Assembly (NCBI RefSeq): GCF_033955345.1
Contig: NZ_CP138332.1
Coordinates: 1,798,001-1,862,000, forward strand
Length of the DNA: 64,000 bases
Source: Sphingobacterium bambusae
GTDB taxonomy: Bacteria > Bacteroidota > Bacteroidia > Sphingobacteriales > Sphingobacteriaceae
Direction: 5' to 3'
In this document: positions 16,683-26,561 of the stretch, piece by piece
Numbering within the stretch: position 1 is the stretch's first letter
Layout: the number at the start of each line of letters is the position of its first letter
Program-made: the position numbers and the translations under genes
The notes under the pieces: model-generated
The model's database searches: none
What the model saw: the letters and a program-made list of their open reading frames with translations, nothing else
Told to the model about the DNA's origin: nothing

Positions 16683-17666
16683 TTAACTCTTTCCTTTATC
16701 GCCCGCATTTGGTTTGGCGATGGAAGTACGCATATCGGTATCTGCTTGAATATTCTGCATTTTGTAGTAATCCATAATACCGAGATTTCCATTGCGAAAT
16801 GCTTCAGCCATTGCCATCGGAACCTGAGCTTCGGCTTCGATCACCTTTGCCTTTGCCTCCTGTGCTTTAGAGCGCATTTCCTGCTCGGTAGCAACCGCCA
16901 TTGCACGACGCTCTTCGGCTCGTGCATTGGCCACTTTCAAATCCGCCTCAGCCTGATCCGTCTGTAATTTAGCCCCTACGTTTTCACCAATGTCTATATC
17001 TGCAATATCAATAGATAATATTTCAAAAGCAGTACCTGAATCCAGGCCTTTAGAAAGCACAGTTTTGGATATACGATCCGGATTTTCCAATACTTCTTTG
17101 TGATTGGTTGATGAACCGATAGTGGTTACGATTCCTTCACCCACACGGGCTAAAATTGTTTCCTCGCCAGCACCGCCCACCAACTGGTTGATATTTGCCC
17201 GTACGGTAACACGCGCTTTAGCGATAAGCTGAATACCGTCTTTAGCCACTGCTGCCACTGGAGGCGTATTGATTACTTGAGGATTTACCGAAAGCTGCAC
17301 CGCATCAAACACATCACGACCCGCCAAATCAATTGCTGTAGCTAGCTTAAAATCTAAGGGTATATTGGCCTTATCAGCCGATATCAATGCCTTTATTACC
17401 TTGTTAACGTTGCCACCTGCAAGGTAATGTGTTTCTATTTCGTTCGAAGTAATGCGTAGCCCTGCTTTAGACGACGTGATCATGGCATTGGTAACCAATG
17501 ATGGAGGTACTTTCCGCAGACGCATAAGCACCAGATTAAGCAAGCTAATCTTTACATTAGAGAGTTGTGCTGTAAACCATAGGTTGACAGGAAGTAAATA
17601 CAACAACAGGAAAAACGCGACTACGCCTCCGACAATAATCAAAATCAAACTAATTCCAGGATCCAT
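16683..17666 (-). CDS. floA: flotillin-like protein FloA
   Basis: A 327-residue SPFH-family protein (UPF0365/YqfA). A membrane hairpin at residues 5-30 is followed by the SPFH region, with the family-typical [33 protein letters not shown] and an Ala/Glu-rich coiled coil (residues 230-290, [19 protein letters not shown]). It organises membrane microdomains in bacteria that have it. A NfeD-type partner is often adjacent in other genomes; none is seen here. It is a single-gene unit. Confidence 0.93.
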   Translation of the reverse strand: MDPGISLILIIVGGVVAFFLLLYLLPVNLWFTAQLSNVKISLLNLVLMRLRKVPPSLVTNAMITSSKAGLRITSNEIETHYLAGGNVNKVIKALISADKANIPLDFKLATAIDLAGRDVFDAVQLSVNPQVINTPPVAAVAKDGIQLIAKARVTVRANINQLVGGAGEETILARVGEGIVTTIGSSTNHKEVLENPDRISKTVLSKGLDSGTAFEILSIDIADIDIGENVGAKLQTDQAEADLKVANARAEERRAMAVATEQEMRSKAQEAKAKVIEAEAQVPMAMAEAFRNGNLGIMDYYKMQNIQADTDMRTSIAKPNAGDKGKS

Positions 17667-17872
17667 AGATTTCTAAATTTTAAGTAATACCTTAAAGATA
17701 TTATTTTATTTAAAATATACCATGAATAATTGGTCAAATCATGAAATCTTTAGCCTAAAATTCCCCTGTCGACCCCAGCATCAACCTACCAGAATATAAC
17801 ACACGAAAAGAGGTGACAAAAGACTGGATGCAAATTTTTTATATTCCTATGTAAAGCCTTGCAATTAATAGT

Positions 17873-17880
17873 TAGATTTG
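17873..17880 (+). promoter_or_regulatory. Candidate -7 element TAGATTTG for the signalling operon
   Basis: A TAnnTTTG match 36 bases before the ATG of the hybrid kinase. The surrounding GTTAGATTTGCTTGAAA closely resembles the sequence in front of the azurin gene at 24392. Confidence 0.45.
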
Positions 17881-17915
17881 CTTGAAATACCAGATTAAAA
17901 AAAGGCCGCATCAAG

Positions 17916-20900
17916 ATGAAATTTAAAAAAGAAGCTATCCTGAAATGGGAGTTATTTATCGGGATAATCGTTGCTTACCTTATTATTATCGGCACTGCGG
18001 TGTACTTTTTCACTTCGATGGGTAAGAAGGTTGACGATATCAAAATAGCAAGCGATCGTCTCCAACAAAAGACCAACATAGTTAATGAGATAGACCAACA
18101 GATCTTCAATGCTATTCAGGCCAAAACGCGCTATCTTTCCAAGTTGGATATCCATGATTTACGGGAACTTACAACCCTACAGAAGAGCGTCGAACGATCG
18201 TCTGCCGGCTTAAAAGAAGGCTTCGATACTAACAGCCGGTTCTATGCAGAGATTAACTCCCTCGAAAATGCTTGCCGCACGATATTTGACATCAAGTCCA
18301 TCCAAGAACAAAAGGAACATAGTGCCGAAGACAATAAAGAGCTTCTTTTGCAGGATCAATCTACCGTTAACGACATCGTCTTGGCCATTCGCACCCTAAT
18401 CTTACAAGAGCGGCAGGCTATGTCGAATGGGTTTCACGAGTCTGTACTTTCACTAAAAAATACCGCCTATTTTCTTATTGGGCTACCGCTCATTTTCATA
18501 CTGTTTATTTTTAACAGGGTAATAAAAATTGTACGCGAGCTTAGCCGCCGATCGAAAGAAGCACAAAAACTGAATAAAGAAATCCAAGCTGCACAGAAAA
18601 ACATCGAGGAATTTAATTGGGTGCTAGCAGAGTCCAGTATATTAAACGAAAAGATAACCGGCATTGACAATGAAAACCTGATCGCAGAGACGGCTTTTAA
18701 AACTATCGCCTCTTCGTTAGATTTCTATGCGGGAACGCTCTACGTCCGCCGAATGGATTCCTATGAGTACCTTTTGAAAGAAAAAATCGGCATTGATGGT
18801 GCAAAAGAGGTACCTGCTTCGTTCGTCCATGGAGAAGGCCTCTTGGGCAATGTGACAAAGCGGAAGGAAATAAAGGTTATACAGCAAGGTGTGGAGGAGT
18901 TGATGACCTCATCATCTACGCTTCAAGGAAACCAGATTAGTACATTGATTCTTGCGCCATTAGTATTTGAACAGCAATCGCTGGGCATTTTGGAAATAGG
19001 CGGTGCGTTTAATGAGGAAGAACTCTCCAAGACATTGCAATACCTAGAGCGTATATCGCGTATCCTGGCCATGTCCATTAAGTTTGGGCAGAGCCACACC
19101 TTGGTAGAAAATCTATTGGAGGAAACACAACAGCAGACGGAAGAACTCGAAGCGCAGCAAGAAGAACTTCGGATCACGAACGAAGAACTTATTTACAAAA
19201 CCAATCTATTGGAAGCGTCGGAAGAAGAGCTCCGCGTACAGCAGGAAGAGCTCCAACAGACCAATTTGGAGCTTGAGGAAAAGGCTAAACAGCTAGAAGT
19301 GCGAAACCAAGATCTTAACGATGCACAGAAAATAGTCGAAGAAAAAATTCAAGAGGTAGAGCTCGCTAGTAAATACAAATCCGAGTTTATGGCCAATATG
19401 AGCCATGAGCTGCGTACACCGTTGAACAGTATCTTGATCTTGGCGAAACTGCTTCATGACAACAAAAACCAGAACCTCAACAGCGATCAAGTGAAGTATG
19501 CTTCTGTAATACACAGTGCGGGAAGCGATCTTTTACAGTTGATCAACGAACTGTTGGATTTGGCCAAAATAGAGTCTGGGAAAGTAGAGCTGAATTATGA
19601 GCGAATCGTCACAAAAGACTTTTTACACAATATCGAGAACCTATTCATCACGACAGCAGAGGAAAAGGAAATCGACTTCCATATATCTACGGATGCTCAT
19701 ATCCCGGATCAATTCATTAGCGACGAATATCGACTGGAGCAAGTACTCAAAAATTTCCTATCCAATGCGTTTAAATTTACCGACAAGAAAGGATCGGTGA
19801 CTTTGGCCATCCAAGCGGTTAACGAACATCTTAAATTCATTGTCTCTGACAACGGCAAAGGTATCTCCGAAGAGAAGCAACAACTTATTTTTGAAGCGTT
19901 CCGGCAAGAGGATGGCTCCACTAGCCGCAAATACGGTGGAACCGGTCTAGGGCTTTCTATCAGCCGTGAAATTGCTTCGCTCTTAGGTGGTCGCATCACG
20001 CTAAGCAGTGAACTCGATAAAGGCAGTGTGTTTACCCTCATCATCCCCTACAGCATGGCTGTTGAAGACGAATCTACAGAACCAGCAACTACGCTACTAA
20101 GTCAGAGTGTGATAGCTGCGAAACCGATAGACGATCATTCGCAGCCAACTGTAGAATCAGTAGCCGCCCCATCAACGGAAAACGCTGCCAGCAAAAATCT
20201 ACTTATCGTTGAGGATGACATCAATTTTGCGGACATCCTACGTGATTTCGCTTATATGTACGGGTTTCAAGTGATGCTCTCGCATGATGGTGCAGATGCT
20301 GTCGAGAAAGCAAAACAATTTAAGCCTCATGCTATTATTCTAGATGTTATGCTCCCTATAGCTGACGGTTGGGAAGTACTCAAAACGCTAAAAGGTATTC
20401 CAGAAACAAAGCATATTCCCATTCACATGATGTCGGCAGCGAGCTTCAACCAACGCGAATTTATCGAGAATGGCGCCATTGGCTTTCTATCTAAACCTGT
20501 GTCGGAAGATTCGCTGAAGAAGGTTTTTGACAATATACACCTCAACATAAACAAAGGTATTAAGAAAGTACTGCTTATTGAGGATCAGGAGTTCCAGAGC
20601 GAAATTATTAAGTCGGCATTTGCCGAACAGCACATCAATGTCATTCAGGCCTTTTCAGCAGCAATGGGATTGACAAAATTAGAGACGGAAGAGAACATCG
20701 ATTGTGTTATTTTGGACATCAAACTGCCCGATGCGGATGGTCTTGATGTACTCGATCAAATAAAAGCGATGCCCGCATACAGCGACACGCCTATTATCAT
20801 CAACACGGCCTATGATCTATCTAAAAAGCAGATTGACCACATCCGACAGTACACCAAGGCAATGGTGCTCAAGTCCGGAAAAAGCAACAGCCGCCTGATC

Positions 20901-21374
20901 GACGAAGTCAAGTTGTTCCTGAATAAAATAAGTTCCGATGATTATTCGCCGGTCAAAAATATTGGAAAGCTAGATCAGCTGTCTGGACAAAGTGATAGCC
21001 TACAAGGTAAAACTGTGCTCATCGCAGATGACGACATGCGTAATGTTTTTGCACTGACCACCACACTGCAGGAATACATGATGGAAATAGAAATTGCCAA
21101 TAATGGTTTGGAAGCGGTGGAAATCGTTCAACAAAACCCTGGCAAAATCGACATTGTACTGATGGACATCATGATGCCCGAAATGGACGGCTATGAGGCT
21201 ATCGCGGCAATCAGGAAAGAGAAAGCCAATTCTAGCTTGCCTATCATCGCCGTAACGGCAAAAGCGATGAAGGGAGATCGGGAGAAGTCGCTGCAGATCG
21301 GGGCGAGCGATTATATCAGCAAACCTATTGATATTGACAAGTTAGTTTCATTGATGCGTGTATGGCTAAGTTAA
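17916..21374 (+). CDS. Hybrid sensor histidine kinase with three receiver domains
   Basis: A 1152-residue membrane kinase. TM1 is at residues 12-33, a helical extracytoplasmic sensor region (CHASE3-like) spans 34-182, and TM2 is at 183-202. A GAF domain follows at about 250-390, then a long coiled coil (395-485, repeating QQEELRITNEEL-type heptads). HisKA has the phospho-His497 in MSHELRTPLNS, and the ATPase domain has DNGKGI and GTGLGL (643-680). Three receivers have acceptor Asp810, Asp934 and Asp1084. All phosphotransfer residues are present. It overlaps cheR by 13 bases and starts a four-gene operon. The stimulus is unknown. Confidence 0.9.
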   Translation: MKFKKEAILKWELFIGIIVAYLIIIGTAVYFFTSMGKKVDDIKIASDRLQQKTNIVNEIDQQIFNAIQAKTRYLSKLDIHDLRELTTLQKSVERSSAGLKEGFDTNSRFYAEINSLENACRTIFDIKSIQEQKEHSAEDNKELLLQDQSTVNDIVLAIRTLILQERQAMSNGFHESVLSLKNTAYFLIGLPLIFILFIFNRVIKIVRELSRRSKEAQKLNKEIQAAQKNIEEFNWVLAESSILNEKITGIDNENLIAETAFKTIASSLDFYAGTLYVRRMDSYEYLLKEKIGIDGAKEVPASFVHGEGLLGNVTKRKEIKVIQQGVEELMTSSSTLQGNQISTLILAPLVFEQQSLGILEIGGAFNEEELSKTLQYLERISRILAMSIKFGQSHTLVENLLEETQQQTEELEAQQEELRITNEELIYKTNLLEASEEELRVQQEELQQTNLELEEKAKQLEVRNQDLNDAQKIVEEKIQEVELASKYKSEFMANMSHELRTPLNSILILAKLLHDNKNQNLNSDQVKYASVIHSAGSDLLQLINELLDLAKIESGKVELNYERIVTKDFLHNIENLFITTAEEKEIDFHISTDAHIPDQFISDEYRLEQVLKNFLSNAFKFTDKKGSVTLAIQAVNEHLKFIVSDNGKGISEEKQQLIFEAFRQEDGSTSRKYGGTGLGLSISREIASLLGGRITLSSELDKGSVFTLIIPYSMAVEDESTEPATTLLSQSVIAAKPIDDHSQPTVESVAAPSTENAASKNLLIVEDDINFADILRDFAYMYGFQVMLSHDGADAVEKAKQFKPHAIILDVMLPIADGWEVLKTLKGIPETKHIPIHMMSAASFNQREFIENGAIGFLSKPVSEDSLKKVFDNIHLNINKGIKKVLLIEDQEFQSEIIKSAFAEQHINVIQAFSAAMGLTKLETEENIDCVILDIKLPDADGLDVLDQIKAMPAYSDTPIIINTAYDLSKKQIDHIRQYTKAMVLKSGKSNSRLIDEVKLFLNKISSDDYSPVKNIGKLDQLSGQSDSLQGKTVLIADDDMRNVFALTTTLQEYMMEIEIANNGLEAVEIVQQNPGKIDIVLMDIMMPEMDGYEAIAAIRKEKANSSLPIIAVTAKAMKGDREKSLQIGASDYISKPIDIDKLVSLMRVWLS

Positions 21375-22192
21375 GCGTATCCCATATCAGTTTTCTAGAA
21401 CTACAGGAGATCGTCGATCTTTTGGGTAAGGTGTCGGGCTATGATCTGTCGGGCTATAGTAAATCTTCACTTAAGCGACGTGTGCAGCGTGTGCTGGACC
21501 TAGAGCGGATGGACTTGGTAGACCTCAAGAACGCCATTACCAACATCGAAAGCTTCCGTACCTACCTCATGAATGAGGTAACGGTGAATGTTACAGAGAT
21601 GTTTCGCGATCCGAAGTACTACGCCACATTACGGGCTGAGGTGGTTCCCTATTTAGCGACCTACCCCAACCTGAAATTCTGGAGCGCAGGTTGTTCCACA
21701 GGAGAAGAAGTATATTCCTTGGCCATCATGCTGAAAGAAGTGGGTCTATACGACCGAAGTTTTATCTATGGCACCGATATCAATGGCAATGTGCTGGAAA
21801 CCGCAAAAAAAGCCATATATCCTTTAAAGAAATTCAAGCTGTACAGCGAAAACTATAACGCATCTAATGCGCAGGAAAGCCTATCAAACTATTACACGGC
21901 GATGTACGAAGCGGCGATCATCAACAATGAAATCCGAAAAAACATTCTTTTCTCCCAGCATAATTTAGCGACGGACTACATCTTTAATGAATTTCAATTC
22001 ATATCTTGTCGAAATGTATTGATCTACTTCGACATGGATCTCCAAAACAAGGTTTTTCAATTGTTCTACGACTCCTTGAGTGAGTTTGGCTTTTTGTGTT
22101 TAGGTTCTAAGGAGACCCTACTGAACCGGGATATCATGTCCAATTTCAAAGTAATCAATAAAGAGTTTAATATCTATCAAAAGATCAAGTAA
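21362..22192 (+). CDS. CheR-type protein-glutamate methyltransferase
   Basis: A 276-residue CheR-like methyltransferase. The N-terminal helical domain includes LKRRVQRVLDLERM. NEVTVNVTEMFRDPKYY (71-87) is the characteristic CheR segment, FWSAGCSTGEEVYSLAI (107-123) binds S-adenosylmethionine, and ISCRNVLIYF lies near the C-terminus. It would methylate glutamates on a receptor-like protein, but no methyl-accepting chemotaxis protein is encoded nearby. The start overlaps the kinase gene by 13 bases and the stop overlaps cheB as TAATG. The acceptor could be a hybrid kinase coiled coil; that is conjecture. Confidence 0.88.
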   Translation: MAKLSVSHISFLELQEIVDLLGKVSGYDLSGYSKSSLKRRVQRVLDLERMDLVDLKNAITNIESFRTYLMNEVTVNVTEMFRDPKYYATLRAEVVPYLATYPNLKFWSAGCSTGEEVYSLAIMLKEVGLYDRSFIYGTDINGNVLETAKKAIYPLKKFKLYSENYNASNAQESLSNYYTAMYEAAIINNEIRKNILFSQHNLATDYIFNEFQFISCRNVLIYFDMDLQNKVFQLFYDSLSEFGFLCLGSKETLLNRDIMSNFKVINKEFNIYQKIK

Positions 22193-22758
22193 TGAGTAAG
22201 GCGGAGGATATCGTGTTAGTGGGGGGAAGTGCTGGTTCCTACAACCTTATTGTGGAACTTATCGAAGCGTTACCAACTTTTTTTGCCGCGGCGATTGTGG
22301 TGATCATTCACCGTAATCCAAAGTTCACCACCCGCTTAGAAGACACCTTAGCTGCTCGTTTACACCGCCCAATCATTCAAGCGGGCGACAAAACAACGAT
22401 TTCAAAAAACATGGTCTATTTTGCTGTCCCGGGATATCATTTGCTGATAGAACCCGATCGGACATTTTCGCTGGATATTTCCGATCCAGTCCAGTTTTCG
22501 CGTCCCTCCATTGATGTTCTTTTCGAGTCCGGCGCAGAAGTCTATGCCCAACATTGCACTGCTCTTCTCCTTTCCGGAGCCAATAAAGACGGTACAGATG
22601 GCCTCACCGCTGTCCAACAAATGGGCGGACGGATTATGGTGCAGTCGCCCGAAGATGCCTTGATATCCACGATGCCAGAAAGCGCTATTCGGGCAAACGA
22701 TGGCATAGCGATAGTTAGCGACCAACAGATTATTTCCTATTTCAGGAGTTTAAAATAA
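22192..22758 (+). CDS. CheB-type methylesterase without receiver domain
   Basis: A 188-residue catalytic CheB domain. The Ser of GGSAGS (Ser13), the His of IIHRNP (His40) and the Asp of SGANKDGTDG match the catalytic triad. There is no N-terminal receiver domain, so regulation must differ from classical CheB; a receiver of one of the neighbouring hybrid kinases may take that role (inference). It is translationally coupled to cheR and directly precedes the second hybrid kinase with no gap. Confidence 0.88.
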   Translation: MSKAEDIVLVGGSAGSYNLIVELIEALPTFFAAAIVVIIHRNPKFTTRLEDTLAARLHRPIIQAGDKTTISKNMVYFAVPGYHLLIEPDRTFSLDISDPVQFSRPSIDVLFESGAEVYAQHCTALLLSGANKDGTDGLTAVQQMGGRIMVQSPEDALISTMPESAIRANDGIAIVSDQQIISYFRSLK

Positions 22759-24378
22759 ATGCCTATGAAAAATGTTAATCTTCTGATTTTAGATGACAAG
22801 GAGGAAAACATCATCAGTTTATCCGCCCTGTTGGCGGATGTTCAACACATCAATATCATTCGATCCACCGACCCCAATGAGGCATTGAAAATCTGTTGGA
22901 AAAATGACATCGCTATCGCTTTGGTGGACGTGCAAATGCCAGATATCAATGGTTTCGAGTTTGTTTCCTTGTTAAAATCAAACCCGAAGACGAACCATAT
23001 CATGGCTATCATGGTAACGGCGATATCCAAAGAAGATCGATATCTACTGAAAGGGCTGGAGAGCGGAGCTATCGACTACCTCTACAAACCGCTCAACCCG
23101 GAGATAACGGTGGCAAAAGTGACTTCATTTGTTAACCAAATCCATATACAGGAAGAGATCAAGCAAAAAAACATCGCATTAGAAGAATCGAAGAAACAAC
23201 TTACCCTAGCAAAGGAGGAAGCGGAAGAGGCGCGAAAATCGAAGGAAAGTTTCTTGGCAAATATGAGCCACGAAATACGCACACCTATCAATGGGATTAT
23301 TGGGATTATCCACATGTTGCGCAACTCGCAGCTCAACCCCGAACAGCAGGACTGGATACATCGATTAGATATTGCATCCAACTCGTTACTACTGATCATC
23401 AACGATATCCTGGATATTTCCAAGATTGACTCCGGCATGATGAAAGTCGAGAATGAGAGCTTTTCGATCCGACAAAAACTGGAAGACATCCGAAATATCT
23501 TCAAAGTGAAAGCCACCGACAAACAATTGGACTTTGAAATGGATATCGATCCACGTTTGCCCAACTATGTAAAGAGCGACCCCCTGCGTATACAACAGAT
23601 CATCAACAACTTTATCTCGAACAGCTTAAAGTTTACGGAAAGTGGAAAAATCACGCTTAAAGCCGAGGTTCTAGCGCAGTCCAACACCGAATCGACGGTA
23701 CGCATGACCGTAACCGATACGGGGATAGGCGTAAAACCCGATGCCATTGACAAGATCTTCCTAGCCTTTGAACAGGCAGATGACGGGATTACTAAAAAGT
23801 TTGGAGGTACAGGGCTGGGCTTGGCGATTGTTAAGCGTCTGGCCGATTTGCTAAACGGAACTGTAGAAGCCAGCAGTGTGTATGGAGAGGGTTCGGCATT
23901 CTCCTTCCAAGCGACATTTGAACATGCCCAAGACTTCCCGCGGGAAGAAAAGATGGATAAAAAGGTCTTCTCTAAACTCGACAAGTTTGAGAATCTCCGC
24001 ATTCTTATCGCGGAGGACAACGACCTAAACAGCTTCATGCTTGCACACATGTTGGAATCATGGGGCTGCAAAGTCGACAACGTTAAAAATGGTCGTTTAG
24101 CCGTGGAGAAAGTCAACAATAGCGAATACGATCTCATTATGATGGATACCCATATGCCCATCATGTCGGGCTTTGAGGCAATAAAGGAGATCAAAAAAAG
24201 TGAAAATCCACAAAAATCCTTTATCCCAATTATCACGATATCTGCCTCGGTATTGGAACATGAGCAAGCGGCAGCCTATGAGGCTGGTGCAGACAGCGTG
24301 ATCGGCAAGCCGTTTGATCCCTTGGATCTACATCAAAAAATAAGCAAATTGATCAGCAAAAAAAGAGTACAACCTTGA
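22759..24378 (+). CDS. Hybrid histidine kinase with N- and C-terminal receivers
   Basis: A 539-residue soluble kinase without membrane segments. Residues 6-125 are a receiver with acceptor Asp57 (LVDVQMPD). A short coiled coil (130-162) leads to HisKA with His171 in MSHEIRTPING, an ATPase domain with TDTGIG and GTGLGLA (319-355), and a C-terminal receiver with Asp463 in MMDTHMP. The layout suggests it takes input from an upstream phosphorelay, probably the triple-receiver kinase at the head of the operon. The ATG follows the cheB stop directly. Confidence 0.9.
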   Translation: MPMKNVNLLILDDKEENIISLSALLADVQHINIIRSTDPNEALKICWKNDIAIALVDVQMPDINGFEFVSLLKSNPKTNHIMAIMVTAISKEDRYLLKGLESGAIDYLYKPLNPEITVAKVTSFVNQIHIQEEIKQKNIALEESKKQLTLAKEEAEEARKSKESFLANMSHEIRTPINGIIGIIHMLRNSQLNPEQQDWIHRLDIASNSLLLIINDILDISKIDSGMMKVENESFSIRQKLEDIRNIFKVKATDKQLDFEMDIDPRLPNYVKSDPLRIQQIINNFISNSLKFTESGKITLKAEVLAQSNTESTVRMTVTDTGIGVKPDAIDKIFLAFEQADDGITKKFGGTGLGLAIVKRLADLLNGTVEASSVYGEGSAFSFQATFEHAQDFPREEKMDKKVFSKLDKFENLRILIAEDNDLNSFMLAHMLESWGCKVDNVKNGRLAVEKVNNSEYDLIMMDTHMPIMSGFEAIKEIKKSENPQKSFIPIITISASVLEHEQAAAYEAGADSVIGKPFDPLDLHQKISKLISKKRVQP

Positions 24379-24401
24379 TTAAAAAATAATTGTTAGATTT
24401 G
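24375..24401 (+). promoter_or_regulatory. Promoter of the azurin gene
   Basis: TTG at 24375-24377 and TAGATTTG at 24394-24401 with 16 bases between, slightly short of the usual spacing. The ATG is 27 bases further. The extended box GTTAGATTTG is identical to that in front of the hybrid-kinase operon. Confidence 0.5.
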
Positions 24402-24427
24402 TTGAAAGCATATATTTAATTTGTAAA

Positions 24428-24958
24428 ATGAAAAGATTATTTATTTTTCCTGCGATTGCAATCGCGCTATCACTAGCGGCATGTGGAGGTTCTGAAAATA
24501 AAAACACTTCTACAACCACAGAGGAAACAGCATCTACAGAGACCCCAGCGGCGGAAACAGTTCCTGGAATCGAAAATGTAGAACTTTCAAACACTATCGT
24601 TGTTGAATCCAACGATCAAATGAAATTTAACAAAGAATTACTTCGCGTAAAAGCTGGTGAAGAGGTTTCATTGACCTTGAAAAACGTAGGTACACTACCT
24701 AAAGAATCTATGGGTCATAACCTGATCGTCTTGAAACCAGGCGTAGATATCGCTACTTTTGCGGGTGAAGCTACGGCTGCAGCGGACGCTGACTACATTC
24801 CTAAAACTTCTCTTTCTTCCATTGCGGCACATACCAAATTGCTTGGACCGGGCGAAGAAGATAAAATCTCTTTTACATTGGAAAAAGGCACATACACCTT
24901 CATCTGTAGTTTCCCCGGACACTATGGTGTAATGCAAGGTAAAATTGTTGCAGAATAA
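24428..24958 (+). CDS. azurin (lipoprotein cupredoxin)
   Basis: A 176-residue blue copper protein. The signal peptide ends in the lipobox LAAC (Cys19), so it should be lipid-anchored; a Thr/Glu/Ala-rich linker runs to about residue 47. The type 1 copper ligands are His97 (ESMGHN), Cys160 (FICSFPGH), His165 and Met169. It is a periplasmic electron carrier by family knowledge, with redox partners unknown here. It is a single-gene unit with a terminator after it. Confidence 0.93.
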   Translation: MKRLFIFPAIAIALSLAACGGSENKNTSTTTEETASTETPAAETVPGIENVELSNTIVVESNDQMKFNKELLRVKAGEEVSLTLKNVGTLPKESMGHNLIVLKPGVDIATFAGEATAAADADYIPKTSLSSIAAHTKLLGPGEEDKISFTLEKGTYTFICSFPGHYGVMQGKIVAE

Positions 24959-24978
24959 TTGGTGTTCATCCAAAAAAC

Positions 24979-25014
24979 AAAAAAGCACTTATCGTTTGAT
25001 AAGTGCTTTTTTAT
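24979..25014 (+). terminator. Intrinsic terminator after azurin
   Basis: AAAAAAGCACTTATC and GATAAGTGCTTTTTT form a perfect stem with a 4-base loop. Confidence 0.9.
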
Positions 25015-25068
25015 ATATATACGCTTGGTTTTTTACAACTTAAATACAATTAAGTTTATTTAATTAGC

Positions 25069-25076
25069 TAACTTTG
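25069..25076 (+). promoter_or_regulatory. Candidate -7 element TAACTTTG for the first lpd gene
   Basis: A TAnnTTTG match 25 bases before the ATG at 25102. No clear TTG at -33. Confidence 0.45.
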
Positions 25077-25101
25077 AGACTGTAACTATATACTAATTTT
25101 T

Positions 25102-26508
25102 ATGCAATACGACGTAATCGTTATCGGAAGTGGTCCAGGTGGATATGTTGGCGCTATTCGCTGTGCACAGTTAGGACTTAAAACAGCTGTAATCGAAAAA
25201 TACAGCAGCTTTGGGGGTACCTGCCTAAATGTAGGTTGTATTCCATCCAAGGCATTGTTGGATACATCCGAGCATTACCATAATGCCGCACACAACTTCG
25301 AAACGCACGGTATCGGACTTAGCAATCTAAAGATCGACGTCAAAAAGATGATCGACCGTAAAAATGACGTGATCGCTCAAAATACAGCTGGTATTACCTT
25401 TCTGTTTAAGAAAAACAAAATAGATGCATACGAAGGTATGGGTTCTTTCGTAGACAAAAACACCATCAAAGTAACCAAGAGCGACGGAACTACCGAAGAG
25501 CTTAAGGCAAAAAATGTGATCATCGCTACCGGTTCAAAACCTACGGCGCTTCCATTCTTACCTGTAGACAAGAAACGTATTATCACGTCGACAGAAGCAC
25601 TCAACCTACAGGAAGTACCTAAGCACCTCATCGTGATTGGCGGTGGTGTTATTGGTTTGGAATTAGGTTCGGTTTACGCACGTTTGGGCGCTAAAGTGTC
25701 TGTTGTAGAATTTGCCAAGTCGATCATCAGCACGATGGACGGTGGATTGGGAAAAGAATTGCAGCGCGTATTGAAGAAAAACCTAGGTATGGAATTCTTT
25801 CTTGGACATAAAGTAACTGGCGCAACAGCAAAAGGCAAGAAAGTGACCGTTACAGCGGAAGATTCAAAAGGCCAAGCCGTGGAATTGGAAGGAGACTACT
25901 GTATCGTTTCTGTTGGTAGAACAGCTTATACAGCAGGCTTAGGCTTGGAAAATATAGGTATCAAAACCGAAGAGCGCGGCAATAAGATCCCCGTAAACGA
26001 GCACTTGGAAACCAGCGTAGAAGGTGTTTATGCCATCGGTGATGTTGTTAAAGGAGCGATGTTGGCGCACAAAGCCGAAGACGAGGGTATCTATGTGGCC
26101 GAGCGTATCGTTGGTCAAAAACCGCATATCGACTATAACTTGATCCCAGGTGTGGTCTATACTTGGCCAGAAGTTGCTTCGGTTGGTAAAACAGAAGAAC
26201 AATTGAAAGAGGCAGGAGTAAAATATAAGTCCGGTTCTTTCTCCTTCAAGGCATCGGGGCGCGCGAAAGCCTCTGGTGATACCGATGGATTTGTCAAAGT
26301 ATTGGCAGATAGCGAAACGGATGAAGTGTTAGGCGTACATATCATAGGCCCTCGCGCAGCAGATATGATTGCGGAAGCGGTTGTTGCCATGGAATACAGA
26401 GCCTCTGCGGAGGATATCGGTAGAATATGCCATGCGCATCCGACATTCACGGAAGCGTTGAAAGAAGCAGCTCTCGCTGCTACTGCAAACCGAGCTATCC
26501 ACGCTTAA
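25102..26508 (+). CDS. lpdA: dihydrolipoyl dehydrogenase (first copy)
   Basis: A 468-residue FAD enzyme, the E3 component of 2-oxoacid dehydrogenase complexes. GSGPGGYVGAI near the N-terminus binds FAD, GGTCLNVGCIPSKALL holds the redox-active Cys41/Cys46 pair, and IGGGVIGLELGSVYARLG binds NAD. HAHPTFTEALKEA carries the active-site His-Glu dyad. The GGTCLNVGC form is the one usual in complexes of the 2-oxoglutarate or branched-chain type; which complex it serves is not shown here because no E1/E2 genes are adjacent. A second, divergent copy lies 1 kb downstream. Confidence 0.93.
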   Translation: MQYDVIVIGSGPGGYVGAIRCAQLGLKTAVIEKYSSFGGTCLNVGCIPSKALLDTSEHYHNAAHNFETHGIGLSNLKIDVKKMIDRKNDVIAQNTAGITFLFKKNKIDAYEGMGSFVDKNTIKVTKSDGTTEELKAKNVIIATGSKPTALPFLPVDKKRIITSTEALNLQEVPKHLIVIGGGVIGLELGSVYARLGAKVSVVEFAKSIISTMDGGLGKELQRVLKKNLGMEFFLGHKVTGATAKGKKVTVTAEDSKGQAVELEGDYCIVSVGRTAYTAGLGLENIGIKTEERGNKIPVNEHLETSVEGVYAIGDVVKGAMLAHKAEDEGIYVAERIVGQKPHIDYNLIPGVVYTWPEVASVGKTEEQLKEAGVKYKSGSFSFKASGRAKASGDTDGFVKVLADSETDEVLGVHIIGPRAADMIAEAVVAMEYRASAEDIGRICHAHPTFTEALKEAALAATANRAIHA

Positions 26509-26514
26509 AAATAC

Positions 26515-26546
26515 AAAGGGCAAGATATTTCCATCTTGCCCTTTTC
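26515..26546 (+). terminator. Intrinsic terminator after first lpd gene
   Basis: AAAGGGCAAGAT pairs with ATCTTGCCCTTT around a 6-base loop, followed by T. The thioesterase gene begins 16 bases later, so it may depend on read-through. Confidence 0.8.
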
Positions 26547-26561
26547 AATTAACATAACATT

